This document shows positions 44,913-55,500 of a DNA stretch of 64,000 bases, one piece after another. Source of the DNA: Opitutaceae bacterium (GTDB taxonomy: Bacteria > Verrucomicrobiota > Verrucomicrobiia > Opitutales > Opitutaceae). Within the stretch, counting starts at the first letter, position 1. The number at the start of each line of letters is the position of its first letter. The notes beneath the pieces are model-generated. The model was not told the DNA's origin and did not search any database. It saw only the letters and a list, made by a program, of their open reading frames with translations. Both the position numbers and the translations under genes were made by a program. The stretch spans positions 60,475 through 124,474 of the forward strand of contig JANQKI010000217.1 of NCBI GenBank assembly GCA_028281165.1, read 5' to 3'.

Positions 44913-47345
44913 TTACTTAATGATATAGGTGCCGCTTTCTTCGAGCTCTAGCATTAGTGAACCATCGGATGCACGAAAGTCGATGGTCTTGCCGTCTAGG
45001 CTTACTGAAGTGATGGGTCGATCCACCTGCAACCGGATCTTGCTCAGCTCTTCCAGAGCTACTCCCAGTTCGATTTCGTCTCCAAAGCTAACGGCCAATG
45101 TCACGCGTTTGTCTGAGGCGAAAAGGGGAGATCCTTTATAGTAGAGGTATCGCGCTGACTGAGCGACGGCTTTAAGTGGCTTGTTATCTCGCTCTCGAAT
45201 CCAGGAGAAGTCGCCGTCGAGCATAATGTCGCCTTGTCGGCTTTTTCTCTCGGAATGAGACTTTAGAAAAACATCGGTATGCGACTCGGAGGCGATTCTT
45301 GCTGCAAGCAGCTTCTCGGTCGAGAGATCTTCTATAACAGGCGGTTCATTGTCAGGACCAAGCGGATACAGGATTTGACCAAACAACGCTCTTTGCCCGA
45401 CTTTTGTCGTTTTGAGTGAAGGGAAGCTAGCATAGTCCGATTTGATGTATGTCTTTTCGGTATCCAGAATCTCGATTTCCGAGTTCGGGCTCAGTTGAGC
45501 TGTGATCAAAGTCGCTTTTGAACCATAGCTATCGTCTTCGTAGTTCCAATGATACAGATCGCCCTTTTGATCGAGTTGACTGCGGCCACTGTGAAAGTAT
45601 ACCTTGAATACGCTTTCAATCCGATCTCTTCCATTATCCGGACCTGAAACCTCGTCGAGCACCAGAAAATATTCGTCCTGGATAAAGGCGATGCTGCGTT
45701 GAGCCAAGCCTACTGACTCCCCGAAGTAGCGGCGGAAAGGGGCGCTTTTCTTTTCAAAGTCGAAGAAGGAAGTGTTAAGTCGATCTTCTGAGGGATTTGG
45801 CTGATTCTCCATGAAATCGCCCAGCGGGATATCGTCGAACGTGATGGTGTTATGAGCCTCTGGACGTCGATAGTAGCTGTAGCGCATGTCGTCGCCGTAA
45901 CCGCTCCTGGTGTATCCGCCATCCGATGCCATCATCTGATTCTTGGCGTAAATCACGAAACTAAGCGTGTCGTGATGATCGTGATTATCAGCTTGCGGTA
46001 CGCCATGAAAGAGCAAGTAGAATTGATTTTCTGGCTCATTCAGCCATGAGTTTCTGAAATAGCTTTGTCCGCCTTGCATGAAAATGGTGGGATCCGCAGT
46101 AGGAGCGCTTGCTTTGATGGAGGGATTGTAGGTAATAAGTTCATACAGTTCCTTGGGGTAGTCCCAGGTAGCCCCCGTATAGTTGAATCCGCTTATCTTT
46201 TCGATTTCTCTGAACGGCTTATAGTCAGTGTTATGGAAGTTCCATTGCAGGATTTCTGAAAAGGGGATTTCCGGCGCCAGGAAAGATCTGTGGTTTTCGA
46301 AGGCTTTCGCGACCATCTGAGTAGGGACTGGTCGGATAAACGAATCTTCGATGTTCATAACCCATCCCTTGGCGTTCCTGCCGATTATTCCCCATTCGAA
46401 GGTTTCCTTGAAGTCTTCGAAGTAATCTACGCCTGAAACATTTTTGTAGTGATAAAGAAAGGGGACGTAGTTGAGCCAGGAGAACACGTAGTACATATAG
46501 CCTTCTCGATAGATCCCGTCAGAGCTGAAAAAGTATCGAGTGTTCCGATTTGCCATCTCCATCGCTTTTCTAAACCAGTCTTTAGCATCTGGCTCGTCGG
46601 AAAAAGTGAGAGCGAAGGTAGCCAGCCCCCAAGCTGGCTTTGAGAGATGATTATGTGGTCCTTTAGCCCAAGTTTCCAGGTCGTTGTAGGTTACTCTAGC
46701 CTCCTTGAGGAGCCGCTCGCGGATGAGATGGTCTTCGTCTTTGCTTAGAAAGGGCTGGATGAAATCGTAGGCAGCGCAGATCGTTTGGGCCCAGATGCCT
46801 CGATATATCTCGTCGACGGATTTATCTACGCCATCTTTTCGCGGATCTAGATCGTAAATGGGGCCGTCGTAGGCTCGGAGCAAAGCCTCCTTGGCTCTTT
46901 CAATATACCTCTGTTTTAACTTGGGATCATCCGTCATCCAGGCCATGAACGAGCAGTAGAGAGGAATCTGCGTCATCTCTCCATAGTATTGGTGGATACG
47001 CCGGTTGTTGGCCTTGGCCAGCTCCGGAATACGGACTTGATCGTCCGGAATGATTTCGGGAAAGGGCGATGAGAGGAAGCGGTGATGCTTCACCTTCTCC
47101 CAGTATGCGCGGATCGTTTCGTCATCATCCAGTTTCGCCTTGAAAGCCTTCAATTCGTTCTCGTTGAACCAGAGGGAAGGCCGTACCTCCTGACTTGGGG
47201 CAACCATTTCCGTTTCGACCTCGAATCCTGAATACGAATTCCAATTGGCATCCAAAAAGTCCTTTCCCGCATAAAGACATGGGATGACACAAAGCGCCCC
47301 GGAGATGAAAAGTGAAACGTATGCTAACTTGAACCCCGTTTTCAT
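44913..47345 (-). CDS. Secreted heparinase II/III-type polysaccharide lyase
   Basis: The 810-residue protein has a signal peptide (LAYVSLFISGALCVIPCLYA). An (alpha/alpha)-toroid domain occupies about 50-400 (GPHNHLSKPAWGLATFAL). A beta-sandwich part follows, with GVPQADNHDHHDTLSFVIYA, MASDGGYTRSGYG and RRPEAHNTITFDD, the His/Tyr-rich core shared by PL12, PL15, PL17 and PL21 enzymes. Such lyases cleave uronate-containing glycans by beta-elimination, giving unsaturated ends. Third gene of a minus-strand operon; substrate could be oligoalginate or a glycosaminoglycan. Confidence 0.87.
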   Translation of the reverse strand: MKTGFKLAYVSLFISGALCVIPCLYAGKDFLDANWNSYSGFEVETEMVAPSQEVRPSLWFNENELKAFKAKLDDDETIRAYWEKVKHHRFLSSPFPEIIPDDQVRIPELAKANNRRIHQYYGEMTQIPLYCSFMAWMTDDPKLKQRYIERAKEALLRAYDGPIYDLDPRKDGVDKSVDEIYRGIWAQTICAAYDFIQPFLSKDEDHLIRERLLKEARVTYNDLETWAKGPHNHLSKPAWGLATFALTFSDEPDAKDWFRKAMEMANRNTRYFFSSDGIYREGYMYYVFSWLNYVPFLYHYKNVSGVDYFEDFKETFEWGIIGRNAKGWVMNIEDSFIRPVPTQMVAKAFENHRSFLAPEIPFSEILQWNFHNTDYKPFREIEKISGFNYTGATWDYPKELYELITYNPSIKASAPTADPTIFMQGGQSYFRNSWLNEPENQFYLLFHGVPQADNHDHHDTLSFVIYAKNQMMASDGGYTRSGYGDDMRYSYYRRPEAHNTITFDDIPLGDFMENQPNPSEDRLNTSFFDFEKKSAPFRRYFGESVGLAQRSIAFIQDEYFLVLDEVSGPDNGRDRIESVFKVYFHSGRSQLDQKGDLYHWNYEDDSYGSKATLITAQLSPNSEIEILDTEKTYIKSDYASFPSLKTTKVGQRALFGQILYPLGPDNEPPVIEDLSTEKLLAARIASESHTDVFLKSHSERKSRQGDIMLDGDFSWIRERDNKPLKAVAQSARYLYYKGSPLFASDKRVTLAVSFGDEIELGVALEELSKIRLQVDRPITSVSLDGKTIDFRASDGSLMLELEESGTYIIK

Positions 47346-47354
47346 CGCGGAATT

Positions 47355-48119
47355 TTAGGCTGAGTAGACTCCTCCGTTGATATCCAGCGTTGAGCCTGTA
47401 ATGAAACCATCGTACTCGGAAGCTAAATACAGAACAGCTCTGGCCACGTCGTCTGCATTGCCAGCTCGACCGATGGGTATGGTTGCAACGGTTTGTTTGG
47501 CCGATTCATCCGTGGTATGAGTGTTATGGAAAGAGGTTCCCAAGATCAGTCCAGGCGCGATGGCATTGACTCGGATTCCCTCTGGACCGAGCTCTGAAGC
47601 GAGGGCTCGAGTGAAAGTAAGAATGGCGCCTTTGCTCGTCGCATAGGCGAGAGAACCCGGATGGCCGCCTTTTCTTCCCGCCAAAGAGGCTAGGTTTACA
47701 ATGCTGCTGTTTTCGTTTTTGGAAAGATGAGGCTGAGCAGCCTTGGTTACATTCATCATGGAAGTGAGGTTGATGTCCATGACCTTGCTCCAGAATTCGT
47801 TATCCATCTCGTGCAACCATCGTCTGGATACCAAAGATCCAGCGTTGTTCACGAGAATATCGAGCCCCCCAAAGGCATCGATCGTTTGGTCTACCACCGA
47901 GTTGGCCTGGCTGTTGTCAGTTAAATCCCCGGACACAGCGATGCTATCGATTCCTCTCTCTTTAGCCCAGTCGGTTAGTCTGTTGGCCGTTTCATTGCTT
48001 GAGAAATAGTGGATGGCAACATTGCTACCCGCTTCGATAAAGTGGCGCGTAATGGATTCGCCAATACCTTGAGCTCCTGCGGTGACGAGGACGTTCTTGC
48101 CTTTTAGTTTTTCCATCAT
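47355..48119 (-). CDS. SDR-family oxidoreductase
   Basis: The ATG at 48119 overlaps the stop of the upstream isomerase gene (ATGA), so it is preferred over the TTG at 48125; length 254. TAGAQGIGESI, NNAGS, NLASLAGRKGG and YATSK (YxxxK) define a classical SDR, and the C-terminal LDINGGVYSA is typical. In alginate catabolism an SDR reduces 4-deoxy-L-erythro-5-hexoseulose uronate to 2-keto-3-deoxygluconate; its place between an isomerase and a lyase makes that role plausible, not proven. Confidence 0.9.
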   Translation of the reverse strand: MMEKLKGKNVLVTAGAQGIGESITRHFIEAGSNVAIHYFSSNETANRLTDWAKERGIDSIAVSGDLTDNSQANSVVDQTIDAFGGLDILVNNAGSLVSRRWLHEMDNEFWSKVMDINLTSMMNVTKAAQPHLSKNENSSIVNLASLAGRKGGHPGSLAYATSKGAILTFTRALASELGPEGIRVNAIAPGLILGTSFHNTHTTDESAKQTVATIPIGRAGNADDVARAVLYLASEYDGFITGSTLDINGGVYSA

Positions 48120-48946
48120 ATCCAACCGAGGTCTCTAGCTTTTTCCAGAACGGTACGAAGTTCATCCAAGTAGGGATGCCATTTCTTCTCCCACTCTATG
48201 GTTACGTATCCATTGTAGCCATCGTTGCTCAACAGCTCCAGAGCTTCTTCCAGTGGAAATTCGCCTTCGCCCAGTTGCGTGTAGGTGTAGGGATGTCTAG
48301 CGGATGGCTTCGAGACACTGTCTTTAATGTGCGCATTTCTTATGTAGGCCTTAAGTTCCTCCCAAACGGGCTGTACGGCTTCTTCACCTTTTTTCCAGGT
48401 GTGGTGCGTGTCCCAAATCAGATTAACTTTATCGAACGCATTGCTGATGAGGGTCTGGCAGGCTTCCAGGGACGAGAGGGCGTCGTGCGTTTCAATGGCG
48501 ATGTTAGTCTGCCAGCCGTTGTTGTTGCGAATCGTCTTCCACCAATCGAAGGTCTCCATGGCTTGAGCTAGCGAATTCTCGTCGAGATCGTGCTTGACCT
48601 CGCCACCGTCGAAAACGCGAAGCCATTTGACATTCAAGCCCTCCGCCCAGGGAAGGAATTTCAGAAAAGCGGCGCGGGATTCTTCATCATTGCCGATAAG
48701 CTTTAACGATGTATCCAAACAACTGATGCTTACCTCGTGCTCGGCTAGTATCGTCAGAACTTTTTCCGGCGAGCCAAACTTTTCCTGGAAGTATTTAGGA
48801 AGATCGAGTTCGTCTTCAAAGACTCGAGCTTCGAGGTTTCGAATCCCGAATTCCGCAGCAAGCTTACAGGTTTCCTCGAGAGAGAGCTCCGGGCATCCCA
48901 AAGTGGAGAATGACCATTTGAAATCTGGATATCTAGTGCCAGTCAT
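48116..48946 (-). CDS. Sugar phosphate isomerase/epimerase (TIM barrel)
   Basis: The 276-residue cytoplasmic protein has the AP_endonuc_2-type barrel with TNIAIETHD, VNLIWDTHHTW, AHIKDS and GYVTIEWEKKW giving the expected metal-binding Glu, Asp/His, His and Glu. It is related in family to the one at 25132 but distinct in sequence. First gene of the operon leading to the SDR and lyase. A perfect 16-base palindrome ends five bases upstream of its start codon. Confidence 0.88.
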   Translation of the reverse strand: MTGTRYPDFKWSFSTLGCPELSLEETCKLAAEFGIRNLEARVFEDELDLPKYFQEKFGSPEKVLTILAEHEVSISCLDTSLKLIGNDEESRAAFLKFLPWAEGLNVKWLRVFDGGEVKHDLDENSLAQAMETFDWWKTIRNNNGWQTNIAIETHDALSSLEACQTLISNAFDKVNLIWDTHHTWKKGEEAVQPVWEELKAYIRNAHIKDSVSKPSARHPYTYTQLGEGEFPLEEALELLSNDGYNGYVTIEWEKKWHPYLDELRTVLEKARDLGWI

Positions 48947-48950
48947 TTTA

Positions 48951-48966
48951 AATTATAATTATAATT
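48951..48966 (-). promoter_or_regulatory. Perfect palindrome, candidate LacI-type operator
   Basis: AATTATAATTATAATT is its own reverse complement and sits directly before the start codon of the isomerase-SDR-lyase operon. It closely matches AATTATAGTTATAA at 29523-29536 upstream of lacI. A+T-rich palindromes arise by chance, so this is tentative. Confidence 0.45.
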
Positions 48967-49241
48967 AAAGTTCCTAAATACAAACGAAAAATAATCTTTT
49001 AATGAGTAAAATCAGATTTTGGTTTTTTGGTTGGTCCTTAATGGTAGCCATCCGCGGCCCATCTTATCTTAATTAAGTTAACTAATTTATAATCAATGAA
49101 ATAAATTGAATCGAATGGAAGTTTTGGATTTCATTGCTCTTTTCTTTCGATTTGACCGCAAAGTTTCCCTTTCACTGATAAATCCAAGATTAAGCCGATC
49201 TGTTGTTGACTAATAAATATAAGTAATGGGAGAATTGTCCC

Positions 49242-52200
49242 ATGAAAGCGTGGCTATTGGGGGCTCTTTTTTTCGCGATTGAGCCATTATCATTATCCGC
49301 TCAAGTCCTCATTGATCTGGATTTTGAGCAAGATACTGTTGGTTCTCAGCCTCAAGACCAAAACTTCACCTTTTCTCCGAGTTCCAATTCTTCCGCGAAT
49401 GGGGCTGAAGTAATCGATTCGGTATCGGATCCCGGTCTGCCGATTTCAGGAAAAAGCCTGTTGGTCTACGATCTGGATGGTGATGGAGAGCAAGGTACTC
49501 CTACGCACTTCAGATTTCCATTAATGGACGGCGAAAATCTTTCTCAAGTCCGTCTCGATTTCGATTTTCGCGCTGCTTATTCTTCAAGTACCGAAGATCT
49601 AGATACAAGAATCCACGTCGCTTTAGGTAGGGCGGGAGATTCGCTAAACAATTCCGATTTCAGACCATTCGAGTTGAGGTTGCTTAATAACGGCATGCTT
49701 GTGGTAAATTCTATCAGCGGTTCGGAGACCGTTGGTCAATATGACTCGGGTTTATCGAATAGCGTGACAGTCCTCGCGAATTCGCGCGATTCGATTTTCG
49801 CGAATTACGATTTTATCGATATCGGCGAAGGGAGTCTGAGCCCGAACACGCTTCATGTCTTCTTGGAGACTATTAAGCTTGGCGAATTTGATTTTCACAT
49901 CACCCCAGATCCGGAAAATGCTCCTGGAATCAAATTTGACGAGCAGGACGCGGATTTGGGCCAGATCGCCTTTTACCAAGATTCAAAGCGTCAAGGGGGA
50001 ATGGTATTCGACAACATACGTATCAGTTCCTTGCAGACCAATACGACTCCTCCTTCGGCTCCGTCGGATCTGGCTCTCGTTGATTCAACTCCTATCAGTA
50101 TTTCGCTCTCCTGGATAGATAATTCCGACAACGAGATCCGTTTCGTCCTCCAGCGAAAAACCAAGGGATCTGCTGAATTTCAACAGCTAGCTATTATCGA
50201 GTCAGACGTTGCTAGTTTTATCGATGAATCTGTGCTTCCAGAAACTGAATACGTTTATCGTGTGTTTGCTGATAATGGATTCCTTTCCGAAGCCTCTAAC
50301 GAATTGGAAGTCGTGACAGGCGTTCAGCAGCTGCCGTTAATTCTCGATCAATCTTCCCCTGAATTCTCAGTCTCAGGGGTTGCCTTCGAGATCTCAATTT
50401 CCGCCTTGGGAGAAGCTCCTCTTTCCTATCAGTGGTTCCAAGGCGAGAGTGGGGACGTTGCTAACCCCATCGAGAGCTCGATTAGCGAGACTCTTGGCTT
50501 GAAGCTTGGTCCTGGAGTGAGGCGTTTTTGGGTGAGGGTTTCCAATAGTAATGGTTTTGCGGACAGCGAGACCTTTGAAATCGATCCCTACACGCCGGTC
50601 GCTCGTCTGGCGGAAAACGCGGATTCTTTGGAGGAGGCGATTTCGGATTCTTTGCCGGGCGATACTATCCTGTTGGCTAGTGGAGTTTGGCTGGATACGG
50701 TTATTGAGTTTGAAGGAAACGGCTTAGCTGAAGCCCCGATCGCGCTTCGAGCCGAAACTCCTGGCAAAACGATTTTGAAAGGCGAGTCGCGACTTGAGAT
50801 CGGAGGACAGTGGCTCGTTGTTGATGGGCTTGTCTTCGAAGGAGCGTATTCGGGAAATGATGACGAAGTAATTCAGTTTAGAGCTAACGGCGTTGAAGCT
50901 ACAGATTGTCGCCTAACCAATACATCCATTTTCGACTACGTTCCGATTGATGGCGATAGCACCGATTGGGTGTCTGTCTACGGCAAGCGCAATCGCGTTG
51001 ATCACTGCTACTTCACTGGTCACAACGTGAATGGCGTGACTCTTGTAGTTTGGCTAGATGGCCAGCCAAACGATCATTTAATCGATTATAACCATTTCGC
51101 GAATCGAATCGATGGAGGAGAAAATGGCTGGGAGACTATTCGTATTGGCACTAGCGCTACGTCAATGAGTTCATCCCGTACCGTCGTTGAGCGCAATCTT
51201 TTCACTCGAGTCGATGGCGAGATCGAAATAATCTCAAATAAGTCGGGCGACAATGTTTATCGTTACAATACTTTTCTGGAGTCTCGCGGAACGCTTACCT
51301 TGCGTCATGGAGACCGTTGCGTTGTCGAGGGTAATTATTTTCTCGGCGGCTTTCGTGACGGAACAGGTGGGGTTCGCGTAATTGGACGCGACCACCAGGT
51401 AATAAACAATTATTTTCATGGGACGACAGGCCGTGATGGAGCTGTCATCACCGTCTACTCAGGGGTGCCAAATTCAGCTCTTAACGAGTACTTCGAGGCA
51501 GACGACGCGCTTATTGCATTCAATACATTCTTCGACAATTCCGGCCCCTATATCGAAATCGGGTCTGGCTTCGGAACAAGGGATCGTACCATTCTCCCTC
51601 GGAACGTGTCGGTGGTCGACAATTTAATGGATGCCGGATCTCAAGGTTCTGGATCGTTTGTATCCGGCGTAAATCCTCAAGATCAGACATTTGCGGGCAA
51701 CCTTGTTTTCGGGCGAGATTTTGGCGAGAATCTAATTTCTGGATACGTTGAGATAGATCCTGAATTGATTTTCGATGAACTGTTAGGTGTGGCTCGCATT
51801 TCTCCTACCAGTCCTGCTATTAACGCGAGTTCGATGAGTATCGATTCTTTTGCTTTCGATATCGATGGTCAAGCTCGCGATAGTCTACCAGATGTGGGAG
51901 CTGATGAGGTATCCCCAGAACCAATACGCTTCCCAGGTCCTATTACCGCATCACAGACAGGACCTTCTTATTTGAACGCTGATCGTCAGCTTTCGGGTTC
52001 AGCGTCTCGCATGATAAATCAATCCGCTCGGGGTAGAATTTCCTCTGGAGATGGGATTATGATCAGTGGTTTTGTAGTAGGCGGATTTGGCAAGAAAAGG
52101 GTTTTAATAAGAGGCATCGGTCCGTCATTGCAGGCTCAGTCTGTCGCAGAGGCTGCTCTTGACGTCATGGTCTCAGTATTCGATGGGAATGGACTGTTGA

Positions 52201-52415
52201 TTGCTGAAAACGATGATTGGGGCGATTCTCCAGATTTTGTTTTGATATCACAGTCGGCTGATGCCATTGGAGCTACGAAGCTTTCGCCAGACTCTAAAGA
52301 TGCTGCCGTGATCCTGGAGCTTGACGCTGGCTCATATGGAATCCTCTTGAGCGGTCCCAATGGTGAAATTGGAAATGGATTGATCGAGATTTACGACTTG
52401 GACTTTGTTCCTTGA
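49242..52415 (+). CDS. Secreted PL6-family polysaccharide lyase (alginate lyase / chondroitinase B type)
   Basis: This 1057-residue protein has a signal peptide (LLGALFFAIEPLSLS-AQ). A LamG-like domain (20-265), FN3 (about 273-360) and an Ig-like region (about 365-450) precede a PL6 right-handed beta-helix (about 455-885). The catalytic base K667 (EIEIISNKSGDN) and acid R688 (TLTLRHGD) are 21 residues apart, the same distance as Lys220/Arg241 of alginate lyase AlyGC and Lys250/Arg271 of chondroitinase B. The last 136 residues (from 52005) are the VLIRGIGP module. The enzyme would cut alginate or dermatan outside the cytoplasm. Confidence 0.92.
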   Translation: MKAWLLGALFFAIEPLSLSAQVLIDLDFEQDTVGSQPQDQNFTFSPSSNSSANGAEVIDSVSDPGLPISGKSLLVYDLDGDGEQGTPTHFRFPLMDGENLSQVRLDFDFRAAYSSSTEDLDTRIHVALGRAGDSLNNSDFRPFELRLLNNGMLVVNSISGSETVGQYDSGLSNSVTVLANSRDSIFANYDFIDIGEGSLSPNTLHVFLETIKLGEFDFHITPDPENAPGIKFDEQDADLGQIAFYQDSKRQGGMVFDNIRISSLQTNTTPPSAPSDLALVDSTPISISLSWIDNSDNEIRFVLQRKTKGSAEFQQLAIIESDVASFIDESVLPETEYVYRVFADNGFLSEASNELEVVTGVQQLPLILDQSSPEFSVSGVAFEISISALGEAPLSYQWFQGESGDVANPIESSISETLGLKLGPGVRRFWVRVSNSNGFADSETFEIDPYTPVARLAENADSLEEAISDSLPGDTILLASGVWLDTVIEFEGNGLAEAPIALRAETPGKTILKGESRLEIGGQWLVVDGLVFEGAYSGNDDEVIQFRANGVEATDCRLTNTSIFDYVPIDGDSTDWVSVYGKRNRVDHCYFTGHNVNGVTLVVWLDGQPNDHLIDYNHFANRIDGGENGWETIRIGTSATSMSSSRTVVERNLFTRVDGEIEIISNKSGDNVYRYNTFLESRGTLTLRHGDRCVVEGNYFLGGFRDGTGGVRVIGRDHQVINNYFHGTTGRDGAVITVYSGVPNSALNEYFEADDALIAFNTFFDNSGPYIEIGSGFGTRDRTILPRNVSVVDNLMDAGSQGSGSFVSGVNPQDQTFAGNLVFGRDFGENLISGYVEIDPELIFDELLGVARISPTSPAINASSMSIDSFAFDIDGQARDSLPDVGADEVSPEPIRFPGPITASQTGPSYLNADRQLSGSASRMINQSARGRISSGDGIMISGFVVGGFGKKRVLIRGIGPSLQAQSVAEAALDVMVSVFDGNGLLIAENDDWGDSPDFVLISQSADAIGATKLSPDSKDAAVILELDAGSYGILLSGPNGEIGNGLIEIYDLDFVP

Positions 52416-52532
52416 TGGCAGTTCTCTGAATGGGGTTGGACTGCCTCTGTACGACACCTTTCCTAGAATAGGCCTGGATTAAGTTCGTTGCCAATCTGTG
52501 GCTTTGGCGGCATATCTTGAAACTTCATTTGC

Positions 52533-55500
52533 ATGACCTCCATAGCTGAATCTCGTCTTTCTCTTTTCCATCCTCTTGTTCAGGAATGGTTTGGGAAGAA
52601 GTTTGGCGAGCCTACGGACATTCAGGAAAAGTCGTGGGGACTCATTGCCTCTGGAGAACATGCATTGATTTCAGCCGCAACGGGGAGCGGGAAAACGCTA
52701 GCAGCATTCCTTTGGGCTATCAATCAGCTTGCATCAGGGGAATGGGAGTTGGGTCAAACCCGCGTGATCTACATTTCGCCTCTCAAGGCGTTGAACAACG
52801 ATATTCGGCTAAACCTGCTCGAGCCCTTGGCGGAGTTGAAGGAGGTTTTTCACGATGAGGGGCTGGATTGGCCGGATATTCGAGTAATGACGCGTAGCGG
52901 CGACACGGATCAAAGCGATCGTCGCAAGATGCTCCGCAAGCCACCGGAGATACTCATCACTACTCCGGAAAGTCTGAATCTCATGCTTACTTCAGCCGAT
53001 GGTCAGCGCGCTTTGCTTGGCGTGAAGTCGCTGATTTTGGATGAGATCCACTCCGTGGTAGGAAGCAAGCGTGGGGTTTATCTGATGACGGCGGTTGAGC
53101 GGCTAGCCCACTTAAATGGCGAATTTCAGCGTATCGCGCTTTCCGCTACCGTACGACCAATGGAAACAGTCGCCAAGTTTGTCGGAGGATTCGCTCAAGA
53201 AGACGATCGCTTTCGTCCACGCGAGGTAAAGCCGGCTAGCTCGTCACAGATTAAGGAATACGCTATCGAAACGCGTTTTCCTGAAGAAGCTAACGAGGAT
53301 TTATCCGAAGACGATTTCTGGCACCCCATAGTGTTGGAACTAAAGCGGATCGTAGCGGAAAACAACTCGACGCTTATTTTCGTAAACAGTCGGCTTTTGT
53401 GTGAGAAAATCGCCCATAAGATCAACATGGACGAGCCCGCGCCTATAGCGTATTCACATCATGGATCGCTTTCAAAAGAGATTCGCTTTGCGGTCGAGCA
53501 ACGCCTTAAGAACGGAGATCTCAAGGCGATTGTGGCCACCAATTCTCTGGAGATGGGAATCGATATTGGAGCATTGGATCGGGTGATTATGGTGCAATGC
53601 CCCGGTTTGGTGTCCTCGGCGATCCAGAAAGTAGGGCGGGCTGGCCACCAGGTGGGAGCCATCAGTCAGGCTACGCTTTTCCCAACTCACGGCAGAGACT
53701 TTCTGGAGGCAGCTGTATTATCAAAAGCGATACAGGATCGCGATATTGAACCTGTGCGTCCTATTGAGTGTCCCTTGGACGTTCTGGCCCAGATTATTGT
53801 GTCCATGGTAGGTTCGGGCAGTTGGGATATCGATGAGCTATTTTCCGTCATAAAGTGTGGTTATCCTTATCGTGATCTGCAGCGAGAGCCTTTCGATCTT
53901 GTATTAAACATGCTAGCCGGTCGCTATGCGGCGAGTCGGCTTCGGGAACTAAAGCCACGCATTTCGATTAATCGTAGTGATAATTCAGTGACGATTCGAA
54001 AGGGGGCTCTGCTCGCCTATTATTTTTCGGGTGGGGTAATCCCAGATCGTGGCTATTTTCACCTTCGTTTGGAAGGTCCGGGATCTCGTATTGGCGAATT
54101 GGATGAGGAGTTTGTCTGGGAGCGGGTGATAGGCGATGTTTTTACTTTGGGAGTCCAGACTTGGCGGATCGAACGGATTACCTACAACGATGTGTTTGTG
54201 TCGCCCGGAGAAGGGAAGAGCCTCATGCCTCCGTTTTGGCGAGCAGAGGAGTTTAATCGGGATTTTCACTATTCGTCGCTTATTGGAAGGTTTCTAGAGT
54301 GGGCCGATGATCGTGTCGAAGACAAGGATTTTGCCGAAACCCTGGAAAAGGAATACGCGTTCGATCCCGTTACCTCCAATGCCTTAATGGATCATCTGCG
54401 TAAGCAAAAACTGAGTACGAGGCAGTCTTTGCCTCATAGGCGCCACATTCTGGCCGAGCTTATCGATGCCGCTCCGAGCGGAGCGCCTGGCCAGCAACTT
54501 GTGTTGCACACTCATTGGGGAGGTAGAGTGAATCGACCTTTGGGATTAGCTCTCGATGCTGCATGGGAGGAAAAATTCAAGCATCGAACCGAAGTCTATG
54601 TAAACAATGACTGCGTGGCTGTTATGATTTCCGAGGATATCTCAGTCGATGAGGTCCTGCGGCTTGTTCACAGCTCGAATGTGGAGGAAATGCTTCGTCT
54701 GCGACTCGAGAATTCAGGATTCTTTGGAGCTCGTTTTCGCGAGGCATCGGGTACGGCTCTTTTGATAACCCGTCAGAGAGCCGGGCAGCGGCTGCCCCTT
54801 TGGCTAAGCCGCATGCGATCGAAGAAACTCCTGGATTCGGTTCGTCGCTATGATGATTTCCCGATTATGCTGGAAGCCTGGAGGACCTGTCTGAAGGACG
54901 AGTTCGATATGGAATCCTTAAAGCGGGTCCTAGTCGAATTGGAACAAGGTTTGATTGAAATCTCGTTCACCAAGACATCTGCTGCGAGTCCATTCGCCGC
55001 TTCCGTTGCTTGGCGTCAGATCAACGACGAATACATGTATGACAGCGACAATCCTACCGCTTCGGAAAACTCGAACTTGCGTGAGGATCTAATTCGTTCG
55101 GTAGCTTTCGATGATGCTGTGCGGCCTACGATATCCGAAAAGGTGATACGCGACTTCGAAGCGAAGCGACAACGTCTTGCTCCTGGCTATGCTCCCACAG
55201 ACGAGCTGGAATTGAAGGAGTGGTTGAAGGATAGGATTGCTTTAGACTCGGTTGAATGGGAACAATTAAAAATGGCAGTAGGAGTGGCTCTACGCCGCGA
55301 TGAGGAAGTTCAATCGCGGCGTAGAGCCACTCCTACAGATATATTTTCGAATTTGGAAATCGTTGCTGCCGACCTTGTCTATCTCGAAGAGGAAGCGGAC
55401 CGCTTTGAAGCTCTATTCTCGTCCGAGCCTGATCCTGATCTTTTCATCGAGTGGATCTCCTATTTCGGGCCTGTATCCATTGAGCGCATCTATTCTCAGT

